The notes below the pieces were generated by a model. That model saw only the letters and a program-made list of their open reading frames with translations. It searched no databases and was not told the DNA's origin. A stretch of DNA of 64,000 nucleotides from Phycisphaerales bacterium (GTDB lineage: Bacteria; Planctomycetota; Phycisphaerae; Phycisphaerales; UBA1924): assembly GCA_029213305.1 (NCBI GenBank), contig JARGPA010000002.1, forward strand, positions 87,217 through 151,216, written 5' to 3'. The first letter of the stretch is position 1. Every line of letters begins with the position of its first letter. Of this stretch, positions 24,601 to 34,074 are shown piece after piece. The position numbers and the translations under genes are program-made.

Positions 24601-26427
24601 TCACCCCTCATCTAACACAGAGTTGTATCGTGACATCACTTTGGTGCGTGTGATGAGCGCGAGTGGTTTATTGCCTCCAAAACCATCGACGAGAACCAAG
24701 CTTGAAATTTCATTGCGCGCAAACTTCTCAATCACCGTGTCGAGATGCTCATCTGGAGTGATGGTGGGTAAATCCTCACGCATGAGTTCTGCAACTAACA
24801 ATAACGGGATTGCTTCGCGATCAATCAACGCGGTTCGCATGTCAGTCCCTGTAACCATCCCCATGTATTTCCCGTCTGCGTCAACAACTGGAAAATCAGG
24901 AACATTGTGATGCGCATGAAGAGTTATCAACTTGCTAAGGGGATCAGAAGCATACACAGGTTCTGGTGGTAGCGCCGCGTAATCAACACTCGAAACAGGG
25001 ACATGTCTGAGAACTGACATGTCTCGACTCGTTCCGATCCGAACTCCTGCTCGTCGAAGCTTTGCGGTATAGATTGAGTCAGGCATCAATTTGCGAGATA
25101 TCCCTGTGGACACGATCGCCGCGAGCATAATGGGCGCGAGCACATGAGGTTCGCGAGTAATTTCAAACAAGATCAATATCGCTGTCATCGGCGCGAATGT
25201 AGTTCCTGCGATGACGGCGGCCATCCCAACAAGCGCATAGGAGGCCGGCGATGATCCGTCAGCAATTAAACCGAACTTATCTAGTGTTATCCCGAAGACG
25301 CCTCCAATCGTTGCGCCTGTGAAAAGACCTGGAGCAAACACGCCCCCACTCCCCCCAGATGCGAGCGTGAAGGTCGTTGCAAATATCTTTGCAAACATCA
25401 AGATGATGAGGACGCCGACTGCTCCCCATGCGAACTGTCCCATCTGATAACTCGTCGGATCCAGCAAGTGACGAATCAATGAATATCCGTTCCCGAAGAA
25501 TGCAGGTACAGAACTGTGTGAATCCCCCAGAATGTCTCCTGATGACATTGAAGAAAAAGCTAGAATTCCTGCGATTCCAAGTAACCCGAGCATCAACGCG
25601 CCGAGTACCGGTTTGAGTATTGGATGCAATCGGAGCTTGTCGAAGAAGCTTTCGCCTTTTTCGAGTGTCTTAGTAAAGAACCACGCGCCACATGCACAAA
25701 GAATCCCAAGGACGATATAACTTGGAAGCTCCATCGCGGAGAACACATAGTTGGGAAGCTGAGTTGAAAAAATTGCTTCGTTATCGCCCAAAATCACTTG
25801 CGTCATTGCAGTCGCGAAGACTGATGCGATCACAATCGGAGTGAATGTTTTGAGCGAGAAATCCCGAAGCAAGATTTCGAGTGCAAAGAACACGCCTGCG
25901 ATTGGCGCGTTGAAGATACTTGAGATACCTGCAGCGGCGCCGCAACCGACAAGCGTCCCAACATGTTGTCTATGAACCCCGATGCGCCTTGCAACAACTG
26001 ACCCTGTCACTGCACCAATCTGGACGATCGGTCCTTCAGCGCCTGCGGACCCTCCCGTACCAACAGTACAGACACTTGCGATAACTTTTACTAAACCAAT
26101 CTTTGCGGGGATTTTCCCGCCTTTGCGCACGATTGCATCAAGTACTTGGGGGACTCCGTGTCCTCCTGCTTCACTTGCGTATCGATAAACAAGGATCCCT
26201 GTCAGGAGCGCCCCGACCATCGGGATGACAGGCAACATCCAAAGCGACAGATCTCCCTGAAGACCTTCTGTCCAATGCTCTGCTTCAGTAAGTCCCTTTG
26301 AAAAGAGAACAGCGCCAATTGCAGTAATCGCCCCGATGATTGCTCCGAGGACATTGAGCCAACCATCTGGATGATCGTGAACCCAACTACCGAGAACTCT
26401 CAAGATGTACTTCGGATTCAAACTCAT
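24601..26427 (-). CDS. ClC-type chloride channel/transporter with C-terminal CBS pair
   Basis: 608 residues. About 400 residues of membrane helices contain GAEGPIVQIG (about residue 128, with the gating Glu), GCGAAAGISSIFNAPIAG, and GSGGVFAPGLF (about 357). The cytoplasmic C-terminal 130 residues form two CBS domains (PVYASDPLSKLITLHAHHN and LPTITPDEHLDTVIEKF), which bind adenosine nucleotides in relatives. Whether it is a channel or a Cl-/H+ exchanger cannot be settled by reading alone. Confidence 0.92.
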   Translation of the reverse strand: MSLNPKYILRVLGSWVHDHPDGWLNVLGAIIGAITAIGAVLFSKGLTEAEHWTEGLQGDLSLWMLPVIPMVGALLTGILVYRYASEAGGHGVPQVLDAIVRKGGKIPAKIGLVKVIASVCTVGTGGSAGAEGPIVQIGAVTGSVVARRIGVHRQHVGTLVGCGAAAGISSIFNAPIAGVFFALEILLRDFSLKTFTPIVIASVFATAMTQVILGDNEAIFSTQLPNYVFSAMELPSYIVLGILCACGAWFFTKTLEKGESFFDKLRLHPILKPVLGALMLGLLGIAGILAFSSMSSGDILGDSHSSVPAFFGNGYSLIRHLLDPTSYQMGQFAWGAVGVLIILMFAKIFATTFTLASGGSGGVFAPGLFTGATIGGVFGITLDKFGLIADGSSPASYALVGMAAVIAGTTFAPMTAILILFEITREPHVLAPIMLAAIVSTGISRKLMPDSIYTAKLRRAGVRIGTSRDMSVLRHVPVSSVDYAALPPEPVYASDPLSKLITLHAHHNVPDFPVVDADGKYMGMVTGTDMRTALIDREAIPLLLVAELMREDLPTITPDEHLDTVIEKFARNEISSLVLVDGFGGNKPLALITRTKVMSRYNSVLDEG

Positions 26428-26466
26428 CTGGACGCCTATCTTATAAGTCTCAGATGATAGACATCA

Positions 26467-29286
26467 TTACCCTGCTACTGCAGCTCTTGGATCTTCTAGA
26501 AGCACCAACTCGTCTACCTTGGGCGCTTCTGCGACAGGTTTCCCCTTCGTATCAGTCAAAGGCGTTCCATCCATACGAGTGATTGTAATTGTGGGATGTT
26601 GCTTTTCGTGCGCTTCGAGCTTTGACTCTAGATCGGACTTAATGCCTTCTTCGAGTCCTGCCCATTTTCCTCGGCCTCGACATTTTGGGAAACGCGAGCA
26701 ACCGAGCCATGGCCCGCGTACTCCATTGCGTAGATTCAATGGACTCTCACAGTTTGGACAAGGAAGCTCAGTCTCAAAAGGCGGCACACTCGGAGCATTG
26801 ACAAACCCCTTCTTGTCGATGTTGAGAATCATCCCATCGTCGTTCGTTTCACCCTCTTCGAGTGGGGTCGTTAAGAACGGCCCGAATCGACCTGTCTTCC
26901 GAATCATCGGTCGACCCGTCTTTGGACATTTCACATCGACGAACTCCGCCATCTGAGGCTTACCCTCGCGATCACAAGGACACGCGTAGTTACAATCGGG
27001 ATATGTTGAACAACTGAGGAATCGTCCATTCTTTCCAAATCGATAAACCAATGACGAATCACATTTCTCACAACGGTACTCTTCAGGAGCAGGCTTGATC
27101 TCTGCTTTCGCATGAGTCATCTCTTCGTGCGCACGTTCGAGACTCTTCGAGAATCGGCCATAGAACTGCTCAAGCATATCGATCCAATCGAGATGCTCGT
27201 CTTCAATCTTATCAAGCTCTTCTTCGAGGTATCGCGTATACCCCAGATCCATGAGCTTTGGGAACCCCTCAATAAGCTTGTCCGTTACCACTTCTCCAAG
27301 ATCTGTTGAGTAGAACGCACGCTGAATTTGCTCTACATATTTGCGATCTTGAATCGTTTGGATGATGCTCGCGTAGGTTGAAGGTCGACCAATACCCTCT
27401 GATTCGAGAGTCTTAATCAAACTCGCTTCTGAGAATCGGCCTGGAGGCGAAGTGAACTTCTGATTCACTTGGAAATCAAATGGATACATCGATTGCTCTT
27501 CTTCGAGCTTGGGCAAGTTCAGTTCATCACCCGAGGTTGGTACGCCGCTCACTCGGTAATGACCATCGAACGCGAGGGTTCTTCCAGTTGCTCGGAACAA
27601 CGCTTTCTTTGCTTCTCCGCCGCGGATCATCACTGCAGTCGCGTCCCACTCTGCAGGAACCATCTGACATGCAACGAATCGTTCCCAGATCAGTTTGTAG
27701 AGTTTGAGTTGATCAGGCTTGAGCGATTTTGCGATCGCATCGGGATGTCGAGTCACATCCGTAGGACGGATCGCTTCGTGAGCTTCTTGTGCATCTTTGT
27801 TTGTTGTCTTAAAGAAATTTGGTTTCTCTGGGAGATATTTATCGCCGTAGGTTTTTTCGATGTGGTTGCGGACGGAGTTCAATGCCTCTCCATCGATATG
27901 CGTTGAATCGGTACGCATATAAGTAATCAAACCAACAGGTCCTTCCCCAGGAATGTTGACGCCTTCGTAGAGTCCTTGCGCTGCCCGCATTGTGCGCTGA
28001 GCACCAAATCCAATCCGTGACGATGCGGACTGTTGCATCGTTGATGTAATAAACGGTCCTGGCGCTCGTGACTTGGTTCGCTTTGTCTCGATTGATTCAA
28101 TTTGATACTGCGCATCGTTTCCGACGACGCCTGAGATTGATCGTTTCCATTTTGATGGGCCGCGACCTTTTTGGTCTTCTTCAATCTCTGTGTTGATGTC
28201 AACTAAACCACATAAGCCAGCAATATTGGCAACCTGTGATCCAAGATCATGAGAATTTGGATCTCCAAAAGCATTGTCTACTGCTGCTAAGCGTTCCGAA
28301 ACGGTGTCTTCGTTGAGCACTTCAGGGACTGGAACTATTTGAGCACTGATCGTTCGAGGATCAAACTTCTGTCCATCATACTCGATGAGCTCTGCACGAA
28401 CGGTATTGTTCCTTGCAAGCCAAGCATTCTGTGATTTTACTGTCCGCCCTTTCCCCTTCTCGTCGCGCTCTGCAAGATAGTCTCGCCATTCAGGGCCGAG
28501 CTGACTCGCTTTCGATGCGTCAAGAGCAAAGTATCCTTGGATCGACCAGTACTCATCGGGGATGAATGCACGGATGATCCGTTCGCGTTCGACGATGATA
28601 CGGACTGCGACAGATTGCACTCGGCCTGCGGATAATCCGCGAGCAACTTTCTTCCAAAGCAACGGTGATACTTGATATCCAACAATTCGATCGAGAATTC
28701 TGCGTGCTTGTTGTGCATTCACACGATCTTCATCAATGGGATGTGGGTTGTGGAACGCTTTGTCGATCTCTTTCTTTGTGATTGCAGAAAAGATCACTCG
28801 CTGTGCGTTTTTTGAGTCGATCTTGAGTTCTTGAGCAAGATGCCATGCAATCGCTTCCCCTTCGCGGTCAAGGTCGGTCGCAAACCAAACGGTGCCCCCA
28901 CTTGAGATCGCGTCTTTCGCTGCATTCTTCAGGTCCTTCATGACCTGCTCTTTACCCTTGAGAATTTCATAGCTCGGCTGGAATCGTTTTTCGATCTTCA
29001 CCCCTGGGACAGGGTCTTTGACACCCTTGGGATTCTTGCTTGGAAGATCTCGAACATGACCCACTGATGCAAGTACAACGAAATCGCCTCCTAGATGCTT
29101 GTTGATCGTCTTTGCTTTCGCGGGGGATTCCACAATCACTAAGGACTTGCCTTCAGCATCGCCCTTCTTGTAGTTCGATCCAAATGACTTCCGGCCGGCT
29201 GCCTTTGCAACCTTCTTCGTCGTCTTCTTGGTCGTTTTTTTAGTGGTCTTCTTGGTTGTCTTTTTCTTCGTTGTCTTCTTGGCCAT
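26467..29286 (-). CDS. topA: DNA topoisomerase I with an N-terminal lysine/threonine repeat tail
   Basis: 939 residues. A tail of KKTT-type repeats (residues 2-28) precedes the Toprim domain (SLVIVESPAKAKTINK and DLDREGEAIAWHLA). The active-site segment with the catalytic tyrosine reads YMRTDSTH (about residue 460). The C-terminal part has two four-cysteine zinc ribbons (CEKCDSSLVYRFG... CSTYPDC and CPNCESPLNLRNG... CSRFPKC). The enzyme relaxes negatively supercoiled DNA. The basic tail resembles histone H1 tails and is not in E. coli TopA. Confidence 0.95.
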   Translation of the reverse strand: MAKKTTKKKTTKKTTKKTTKKTTKKVAKAAGRKSFGSNYKKGDAEGKSLVIVESPAKAKTINKHLGGDFVVLASVGHVRDLPSKNPKGVKDPVPGVKIEKRFQPSYEILKGKEQVMKDLKNAAKDAISSGGTVWFATDLDREGEAIAWHLAQELKIDSKNAQRVIFSAITKKEIDKAFHNPHPIDEDRVNAQQARRILDRIVGYQVSPLLWKKVARGLSAGRVQSVAVRIIVERERIIRAFIPDEYWSIQGYFALDASKASQLGPEWRDYLAERDEKGKGRTVKSQNAWLARNNTVRAELIEYDGQKFDPRTISAQIVPVPEVLNEDTVSERLAAVDNAFGDPNSHDLGSQVANIAGLCGLVDINTEIEEDQKGRGPSKWKRSISGVVGNDAQYQIESIETKRTKSRAPGPFITSTMQQSASSRIGFGAQRTMRAAQGLYEGVNIPGEGPVGLITYMRTDSTHIDGEALNSVRNHIEKTYGDKYLPEKPNFFKTTNKDAQEAHEAIRPTDVTRHPDAIAKSLKPDQLKLYKLIWERFVACQMVPAEWDATAVMIRGGEAKKALFRATGRTLAFDGHYRVSGVPTSGDELNLPKLEEEQSMYPFDFQVNQKFTSPPGRFSEASLIKTLESEGIGRPSTYASIIQTIQDRKYVEQIQRAFYSTDLGEVVTDKLIEGFPKLMDLGYTRYLEEELDKIEDEHLDWIDMLEQFYGRFSKSLERAHEEMTHAKAEIKPAPEEYRCEKCDSSLVYRFGKNGRFLSCSTYPDCNYACPCDREGKPQMAEFVDVKCPKTGRPMIRKTGRFGPFLTTPLEEGETNDDGMILNIDKKGFVNAPSVPPFETELPCPNCESPLNLRNGVRGPWLGCSRFPKCRGRGKWAGLEEGIKSDLESKLEAHEKQHPTITITRMDGTPLTDTKGKPVAEAPKVDELVLLEDPRAAVAG

Positions 29287-29551
29287 CGTGTTCGAATCTC
29301 TTCGGGTGTGGTTTGCTGGAACTGGGCCTCAGTGAGTTTGATCGAGCCTCAGAAGGAATCTCGGAGGGTTCCTTGGGTGACTTTGACGAACCTATCTATA
29401 TATAGGCAGGATCTGAGCGAACGCTTCAAAGTCGCAATTGTCAAGCCTGACACCACGAATCGGCTCGAAAGTGGTCAGATCGGTGCGTTTTACGCCCAAA
29501 CAGATGCTCAAAATTCAATTTTTGCTTGTTCCAGATAGAAAAAAGACCTAA
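29287..29551 (+). other. Divergent intergenic region between topA and the metal transporter operon
   Basis: This stretch separates topA (minus) from the tro-like operon (plus), so it should hold both promoters. I see an AT-rich CTATATATAG palindrome near 29394, but no confident -35/-10 pair. A 76-codon open frame (29308-29538) has no recognisable product and a low-complexity composition; I do not call it a gene. Confidence 0.4.
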
Positions 29552-29583
29552 TGTAGCATTGGCTACATGTAGCACATGCTACA
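29552..29583 (+). promoter_or_regulatory. Tandem palindromic operator upstream of the metal ABC operon
   Basis: Two 16-bp palindromes abut: TGTAGCATTGGCTACA (29552-29567) and TGTAGCACATGCTACA (29568-29583), sharing TGTAGC-N4-GCTACA. The half-site TAGC...GCTA resembles MntR/DtxR-family boxes. They end 16 bases before the start of troA, overlapping where the mRNA leader begins, as expected for repression by metal. The next bases hold AAGGAG (29587-29592), the ribosome binding site for the ATG at 29600. The binder is inferred, not shown. Confidence 0.75.
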
Positions 29584-29599
29584 AACAAGGAGTCCTTTC

Positions 29600-30637
29600 A
29601 TGCAATACACAAGCAACTTCTCTATTCTCGCTTCTATCCGTTTCGGATTGATTCTGTCATCGCTCATTCTTCTCTTAGGATGTAACAGCGGAGATTCAAC
29701 CCCAAGCACCACAACAAACTCTGATGCTCATAACAATGACGAGATTCAACTCCCAATCGAAGTGGTGACAACAACGGGAATGATTACTGATCTTACGAAA
29801 CAAATCGCAGGGGAACGAGCAGAAATTAACGGACTCATCCAATCTGGAATTGATCCTCACCTGTATCAACCAACACGAAACGACATCCAATCAATCATGA
29901 GCGCAGATCTCGTTTTCTATAACGGACTCTTACTCGAAGGCAAAATGACTGACGCGCTCATCCGTGTCGCGAAGACTACCCCAGTCCACGCAGTCACTGA
30001 AGAGCTCGAAGAGAGTTACTTGCTCTCTCCTGATGAGTTCGCAGGTCATCACGATCCGCATGTATGGATGGATCCAGTCGCATGGAAAAGTGCAGCGAGC
30101 AAGATCCGTGATGCGCTCATCGAATACGATCCTGCAGGATCGGATCTCTATCAATCCAATGCAATGACACTAATCGCAGAGATTGATTCGCTTTACGAAT
30201 ATGCACTGGAATCACTTGGGACTGTTCCTCAGTCTCAACGAGTGCTCGTGACTGCGCATGATGCATTCAACTACTTTGGTCAACGATTTGGATTTGAAGT
30301 CGTAGGAATCCAAGGAATTTCTACAGAGTCAGAAGCAGGAGTCAGAGATATTGAACGAATTGTTGATCTGCTCGTGAATCGAAAAATTTCAGCAGTATTC
30401 GTCGAAACAACAGTATCCCAACGAAACATCCAAGCACTCATTGCAGGCGCTGCAGATCGTGGGCATCAAGTCAAAATTGGTGGTTCACTGTTCTCAGATG
30501 CAATGGGGAATGAAGGAACCTACGAAGGTACTTACATCGGGATGATTGATCACAACATCACAACAATAACGAAAGCGCTCGGCGGATCTGCACCCACACT
30601 TGGAATGAACGGAAAACTTAATGGGATCGAACCATGA
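29600..30637 (+). CDS. troA: TroA/ZnuA-family metal-binding lipoprotein
   Basis: 345 residues. The start is ATG 29600, with AAGGAG at 29587-29592; the earlier ATG at 29576 lies in the operator. A lipoprotein signal ends LLLGC (Cys28). Ligands by comparison with TroA/PsaA: His87 (DPHLY), His154 (DPHVWMDP), His220 ([10 protein letters not shown]) and Asp300 (LFSDAMG); the spacing 154 to 220 equals that in PsaA, where the third ligand is Glu. TroA binds zinc and manganese, so either metal is possible. The ATPase gene overlaps its stop. Confidence 0.93.
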   Translation: MQYTSNFSILASIRFGLILSSLILLLGCNSGDSTPSTTTNSDAHNNDEIQLPIEVVTTTGMITDLTKQIAGERAEINGLIQSGIDPHLYQPTRNDIQSIMSADLVFYNGLLLEGKMTDALIRVAKTTPVHAVTEELEESYLLSPDEFAGHHDPHVWMDPVAWKSAASKIRDALIEYDPAGSDLYQSNAMTLIAEIDSLYEYALESLGTVPQSQRVLVTAHDAFNYFGQRFGFEVVGIQGISTESEAGVRDIERIVDLLVNRKISAVFVETTVSQRNIQALIAGAADRGHQVKIGGSLFSDAMGNEGTYEGTYIGMIDHNITTITKALGGSAPTLGMNGKLNGIEP

Positions 30638-31467
30638 CTCACACAGAGAACTCACAGGTTCAATCTCCTCGTTCGATTCTCGATGCTCGGCCTGAGCATT
30701 CTGCAGACTCCCCTGTCTCTGTCCATGCGATGACCGTTGCGTATAACCGGAAACCGGTTCTGTGGGATGTGGATTACGACGCGCCATCGAATGCGCTTGT
30801 CGCAATTGTGGGTCCTAACGGAGCAGGAAAGAGCACGCTCATCAAAGCATGTCTGGGATTGATCCCAAGAGCTTCAGGAACAGTAGAGTTCTGGGGAAAA
30901 CCATACAAACAATCACGATCCTTGATTGGGTATGTTCCTCAACGGGAATCCGTGGATTGGGATTTCCCTGTTTCAGCGCTCGATGTTGTATGCATGGGGC
31001 GCTATCGAAAAATCGGTTGGTGTCGACCTGTTACCAAGTCTCACAAACGAGCCGCATTGGAAGCGCTCGCAAGAGTCGGTATGGAAGACTTTGCAACAAG
31101 ACAGATCTCTCAACTCTCAGGCGGTCAACAACAACGCGTGTTCCTTGCTCGTGCACTCACACAAGAAGCAGATCTGTACTTCATGGATGAACCCTTCGCA
31201 GGGGTTGATGCATCGACAGAGCGAGCAATCATCGAAGTCTTGCGTGAACTTCGAGCAAACGGTAAAACAGTCATCGTCGTTCATCACGATTTGCAATCTG
31301 TACCTGAATACTTTGATCATGTCTTGTTGCTCAACATGCGCGTTGTCGCGGCGGGTCCAGTCTCGGAAGTTTTTACCGCGGAAAATCTACAAAAAACATA
31401 CGGCGGACGACTAACCCTACTTGCAGAAGCAGCTGAAGCAGTTGCACGAGCAGCAAAGGGGACCTGA
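30634..31467 (+). CDS. troB: ATPase subunit of the metal ABC transporter
   Basis: 277 residues of the TroB/MntB/ZnuC type: Walker [10 protein letters not shown], a [12 protein letters not shown]-loop region, signature [15 protein letters not shown], Walker [13 protein letters not shown] and the switch histidine VVHHD. The start overlaps the troA stop (ATGA), indicating translational coupling. It energises uptake through the two permeases downstream. Confidence 0.93.
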   Translation: MTHTENSQVQSPRSILDARPEHSADSPVSVHAMTVAYNRKPVLWDVDYDAPSNALVAIVGPNGAGKSTLIKACLGLIPRASGTVEFWGKPYKQSRSLIGYVPQRESVDWDFPVSALDVVCMGRYRKIGWCRPVTKSHKRAALEALARVGMEDFATRQISQLSGGQQQRVFLARALTQEADLYFMDEPFAGVDASTERAIIEVLRELRANGKTVIVVHHDLQSVPEYFDHVLLLNMRVVAAGPVSEVFTAENLQKTYGGRLTLLAEAAEAVARAAKGT

Positions 31468-31469
31468 GA

Positions 31470-32756
31470 ATGAGCGATCCGATCGTGGATGCAAACTCAA
31501 TCATTGAAACCCTGACATTGCAAGGCGGGTTTAACACTAATGCTGTGATATTGGGCACTTCCCTCTTAGGCGTAGCCGCGGGAGTAATTGGCGCGTTTGC
31601 GTTATTGCGCAAGCGTTCATTGACAGCCGACGCGTTAAGTCACGCGACATTACCTGGGATCGCAGCAGCGTTTTTAATCTCAAGCGCGTTGGGGTTCAGC
31701 GGAAGATCCATGCCTGTTCTCATGCTTGGAGCAGCAATCTCTGGGATCCTTGGAGTTGCGTGTATCCATCTAATCTTACAACATACTCGGCTGAAAGAAG
31801 ACGCCGCGATCGGGATCGTCCTCTCAGTATTCTTTGGAGTTGGAATTGTCTTGCTCTCAGTCGTGCAGAGTTCGACTTCTGGAAGCGCTGCGGGTTTGAA
31901 CCATTACATCTACGGTCAAACCGCTGCGATGATTCGCTCGGACGCGTATCTGATGGGTGGGATCGGGATCATTGCATCTTTGATCGCATTGATTATGCTC
32001 AAAGAGTTTATGGTTGTGTGTTTCAATGAAAGCTTTGCGCGATCTATGGGAATGCCTGTCTGGTTGATTGACTCGATTATGCTTGCACTCGTCGTGTTAA
32101 TTACTGTCGCAGGGTTACAAGCAGTTGGTTTAATCCTCATTGTCGCAATGCTCATTATCCCCCCTGCAGCGGCGAGGTTCTGGACAGATCGACTCTGGAA
32201 ACTAGTCTTGTTTAGTGCGTTAATTGGTGGACTCTCTGGATACAGCGGCGCCACAATAAGCGCTCTGTTCCCTCGCAAACCCGCGGGTTCAGTCATCGTG
32301 CTTGTTGCAGGATCTATCTTCATTCTCTCTATGTTGTTTGCACCTACACGCGGAGTGCTTGCAGACACGATAAGACGGATACGACTTCGTGTTCGTATTG
32401 CTCGAGATCATGTACTCGAATCATTATATGAAATTGAGATCGGGCATGTTGGGATTGAGCACCCAAAGGCCGCGAGCTGGCTGATCCAACTGCTCTGTTT
32501 CAAAGGATGGATCGAACGCAACAACGGAAAACTAAATCTGACTGAAACTGGTCGAACTCAGGGACAACGAATCCATCGAAACCATCTTCTTTGGGAACAA
32601 TACCTCGTCTCGTATGCAGATATTGCACCAACGCATGTGGATTGGTCAGTTGATCAAGTTGAACATGTTCTCTCTGACGAGTTGATTCACGCTCTTGTTC
32701 TTGCACTCAAAAAACGCGGGTTAACAATCCCTCCTTTGGACGGGGGAACATCATGA
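31470..32756 (+). CDS. troC: Metal ABC permease (TroC/YtgC-like) fused to a DtxR/MntR-like domain
   Basis: 428 residues. Residues 1-295 are an ABC-3 family permease (eight or nine helices, SLTADALSHATLPGIAAAF, GLNHYIYGQTAAM). Residues 305-428 are a helix-turn-helix/dimerisation domain: RIARDHVLESLYEI, a wing, then NHLLWE and VDQVEH. Ligand positions follow DtxR spacing: His372 and Glu376 (DtxR 79, 83), Asp395, Glu398 and His399 (DtxR 102, 105, 106). Position 98 is Asp391 and not His. Chlamydial YtgC-R has the same fusion, with the regulator released by cleavage. Confidence 0.88.
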   Translation: MSDPIVDANSIIETLTLQGGFNTNAVILGTSLLGVAAGVIGAFALLRKRSLTADALSHATLPGIAAAFLISSALGFSGRSMPVLMLGAAISGILGVACIHLILQHTRLKEDAAIGIVLSVFFGVGIVLLSVVQSSTSGSAAGLNHYIYGQTAAMIRSDAYLMGGIGIIASLIALIMLKEFMVVCFNESFARSMGMPVWLIDSIMLALVVLITVAGLQAVGLILIVAMLIIPPAAARFWTDRLWKLVLFSALIGGLSGYSGATISALFPRKPAGSVIVLVAGSIFILSMLFAPTRGVLADTIRRIRLRVRIARDHVLESLYEIEIGHVGIEHPKAASWLIQLLCFKGWIERNNGKLNLTETGRTQGQRIHRNHLLWEQYLVSYADIAPTHVDWSVDQVEHVLSDELIHALVLALKKRGLTIPPLDGGTS

Positions 32757-34057
32757 TTCCTCAGTCGATACAGACTTTTCTCTCGCTTGATCTATTTCCG
32801 TTGCTCGCGGCGCTATTCGCTGCGATTTCTTGTGGGTTGTTAGGTAACTTCCTTGTTCTTCGCAAACAAAGCTTGATGGGAGATGCAATCTCTCACGCGG
32901 TACTCCCGGGGCTTGTCGCTGCGTTTTTAATTACCCAATCTCGTTCCCCTGGAATGATGTTCATCGGAGCAGCAATATCCGCATTGATCACGGTCGTCCT
33001 AGTCGAAGTCATTAAACGATTGGGAAAAGTCGAACCCGGCGCCGCGATGGGAGTCGTCTTCTCTGTGCTCTTCGCACTTGGGGTCTTCTTACTTGAGAAT
33101 GCCGCTGCGAGAAGTGTGGATCTCGATGCAGATTGTGTATTACACGGAAATCTCCAGACGCTCTTCTGGATTTCACCCCCTGATCAATGGTCCAATCTGT
33201 TTAGCGCCGAGTCATACTCTGATGTTCCACGACAAGTTTGGACGCTTGCAGGCACAACACTCGGCGTAACTCTATTCGTTTCTTTGTTCTTCAAGGAACT
33301 CAAAATTGCGTCTTTCGATGCAGGTATCGCGACAGTACAAGGGATCAACGCGGGATTCATGCACATGCTTTTGATGACATTTGTCGCAATCGCCGCGGTC
33401 GCCTCGTTCGAAGCGGTCGGATCGATCTTAGTTATCGCCATGTTCATCTGTCCGGCCGCGACAGCTCGGATGCTCACCGATCGACTCAAATCTCAGATCT
33501 TTGTTAGTATCATCGTTGCTGCGCTTACTGCAATCGTTGGATATGCGATCGCGTCGTGGGTTGAGGTAAATGCTGCAGGGATGATCGCGAGCGCCTCTGG
33601 GGTGTTCCTTGTAATCGCGATTGTTTCATCCCCAAGACACGGAGTCATCGCAAAGACACTCAATCAGAGACAACTCGGGAACAAAGTTGCTCTTGAAGAT
33701 GTTTTAGGAGCACTCTATCGAATCTCCGAATCAGATTCTCAAGCGAATTTAGAACAACTAATTGCATCCACCGGAGCAGATTCTCGATCGAGAAAAGCAT
33801 TGAGTAAAGCACAATCACTCGGATTAGTGAATGTGCACAATGGAATACTCTCATTGTCCAAGGTCGGCGAATCCAGAGCTGCTTCGATTATCCGACGACA
33901 TCGACTCTGGGAAGGTTATCTTGTCGAACAAGCAGGACTGAGCCCCGATCATGTTCATGAGACCGCTGAGCAACTTGAGCACTTTGTTGATGTGCCTGAT
34001 CAGAGTTTATCAAAGACACATACAGACCCGCACGGGAAACCAATCCCGCCGAGATAG
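32753..34057 (+). CDS. troD: Second metal ABC permease (TroD-like) also fused to a DtxR/MntR-like domain
   Basis: 434 residues, start overlapping the troC stop (ATGA). Residues 1-300 are a second ABC-3 permease (SLMGDAISHAVLPGLVAAF, SILVIAMFICPAATARML). Residues 310-434 form a winged-helix plus dimerisation domain ending TDPHGKPIPPR, the typical DtxR end. Ligand-like residues: His383, Glu387, His402, Glu406, Glu409 and His410, with exactly DtxR spacing (79, 83, 98, 102, 105, 106). Glu at the DtxR Cys102 position is the MntR choice. This second fusion is not in chlamydial YtgD as I recall it. Confidence 0.88.
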   Translation: MIPQSIQTFLSLDLFPLLAALFAAISCGLLGNFLVLRKQSLMGDAISHAVLPGLVAAFLITQSRSPGMMFIGAAISALITVVLVEVIKRLGKVEPGAAMGVVFSVLFALGVFLLENAAARSVDLDADCVLHGNLQTLFWISPPDQWSNLFSAESYSDVPRQVWTLAGTTLGVTLFVSLFFKELKIASFDAGIATVQGINAGFMHMLLMTFVAIAAVASFEAVGSILVIAMFICPAATARMLTDRLKSQIFVSIIVAALTAIVGYAIASWVEVNAAGMIASASGVFLVIAIVSSPRHGVIAKTLNQRQLGNKVALEDVLGALYRISESDSQANLEQLIASTGADSRSRKALSKAQSLGLVNVHNGILSLSKVGESRAASIIRRHRLWEGYLVEQAGLSPDHVHETAEQLEHFVDVPDQSLSKTHTDPHGKPIPPR

Positions 34058-34074
34058 CGGTCCTATTGTTGAGT

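Noticed and set aside
29203..29283. KKTT repeat as a mobile or CRISPR-like repeat
   Set aside because: It is coding sequence in topA, with no spacers and no flanking duplications.
29308..29538. 76-codon plus-strand frame upstream of the metal operon
   Set aside because: No recognisable product or ribosome binding site, and it lies in a region expected to hold two promoters.
29600..30637. Assigning manganese specificity to TroA from its third ligand
   Set aside because: The third ligand position holds His220 (as in TroA and ZnuA), not the Glu of PsaA/MntC, so zinc and manganese both remain possible.
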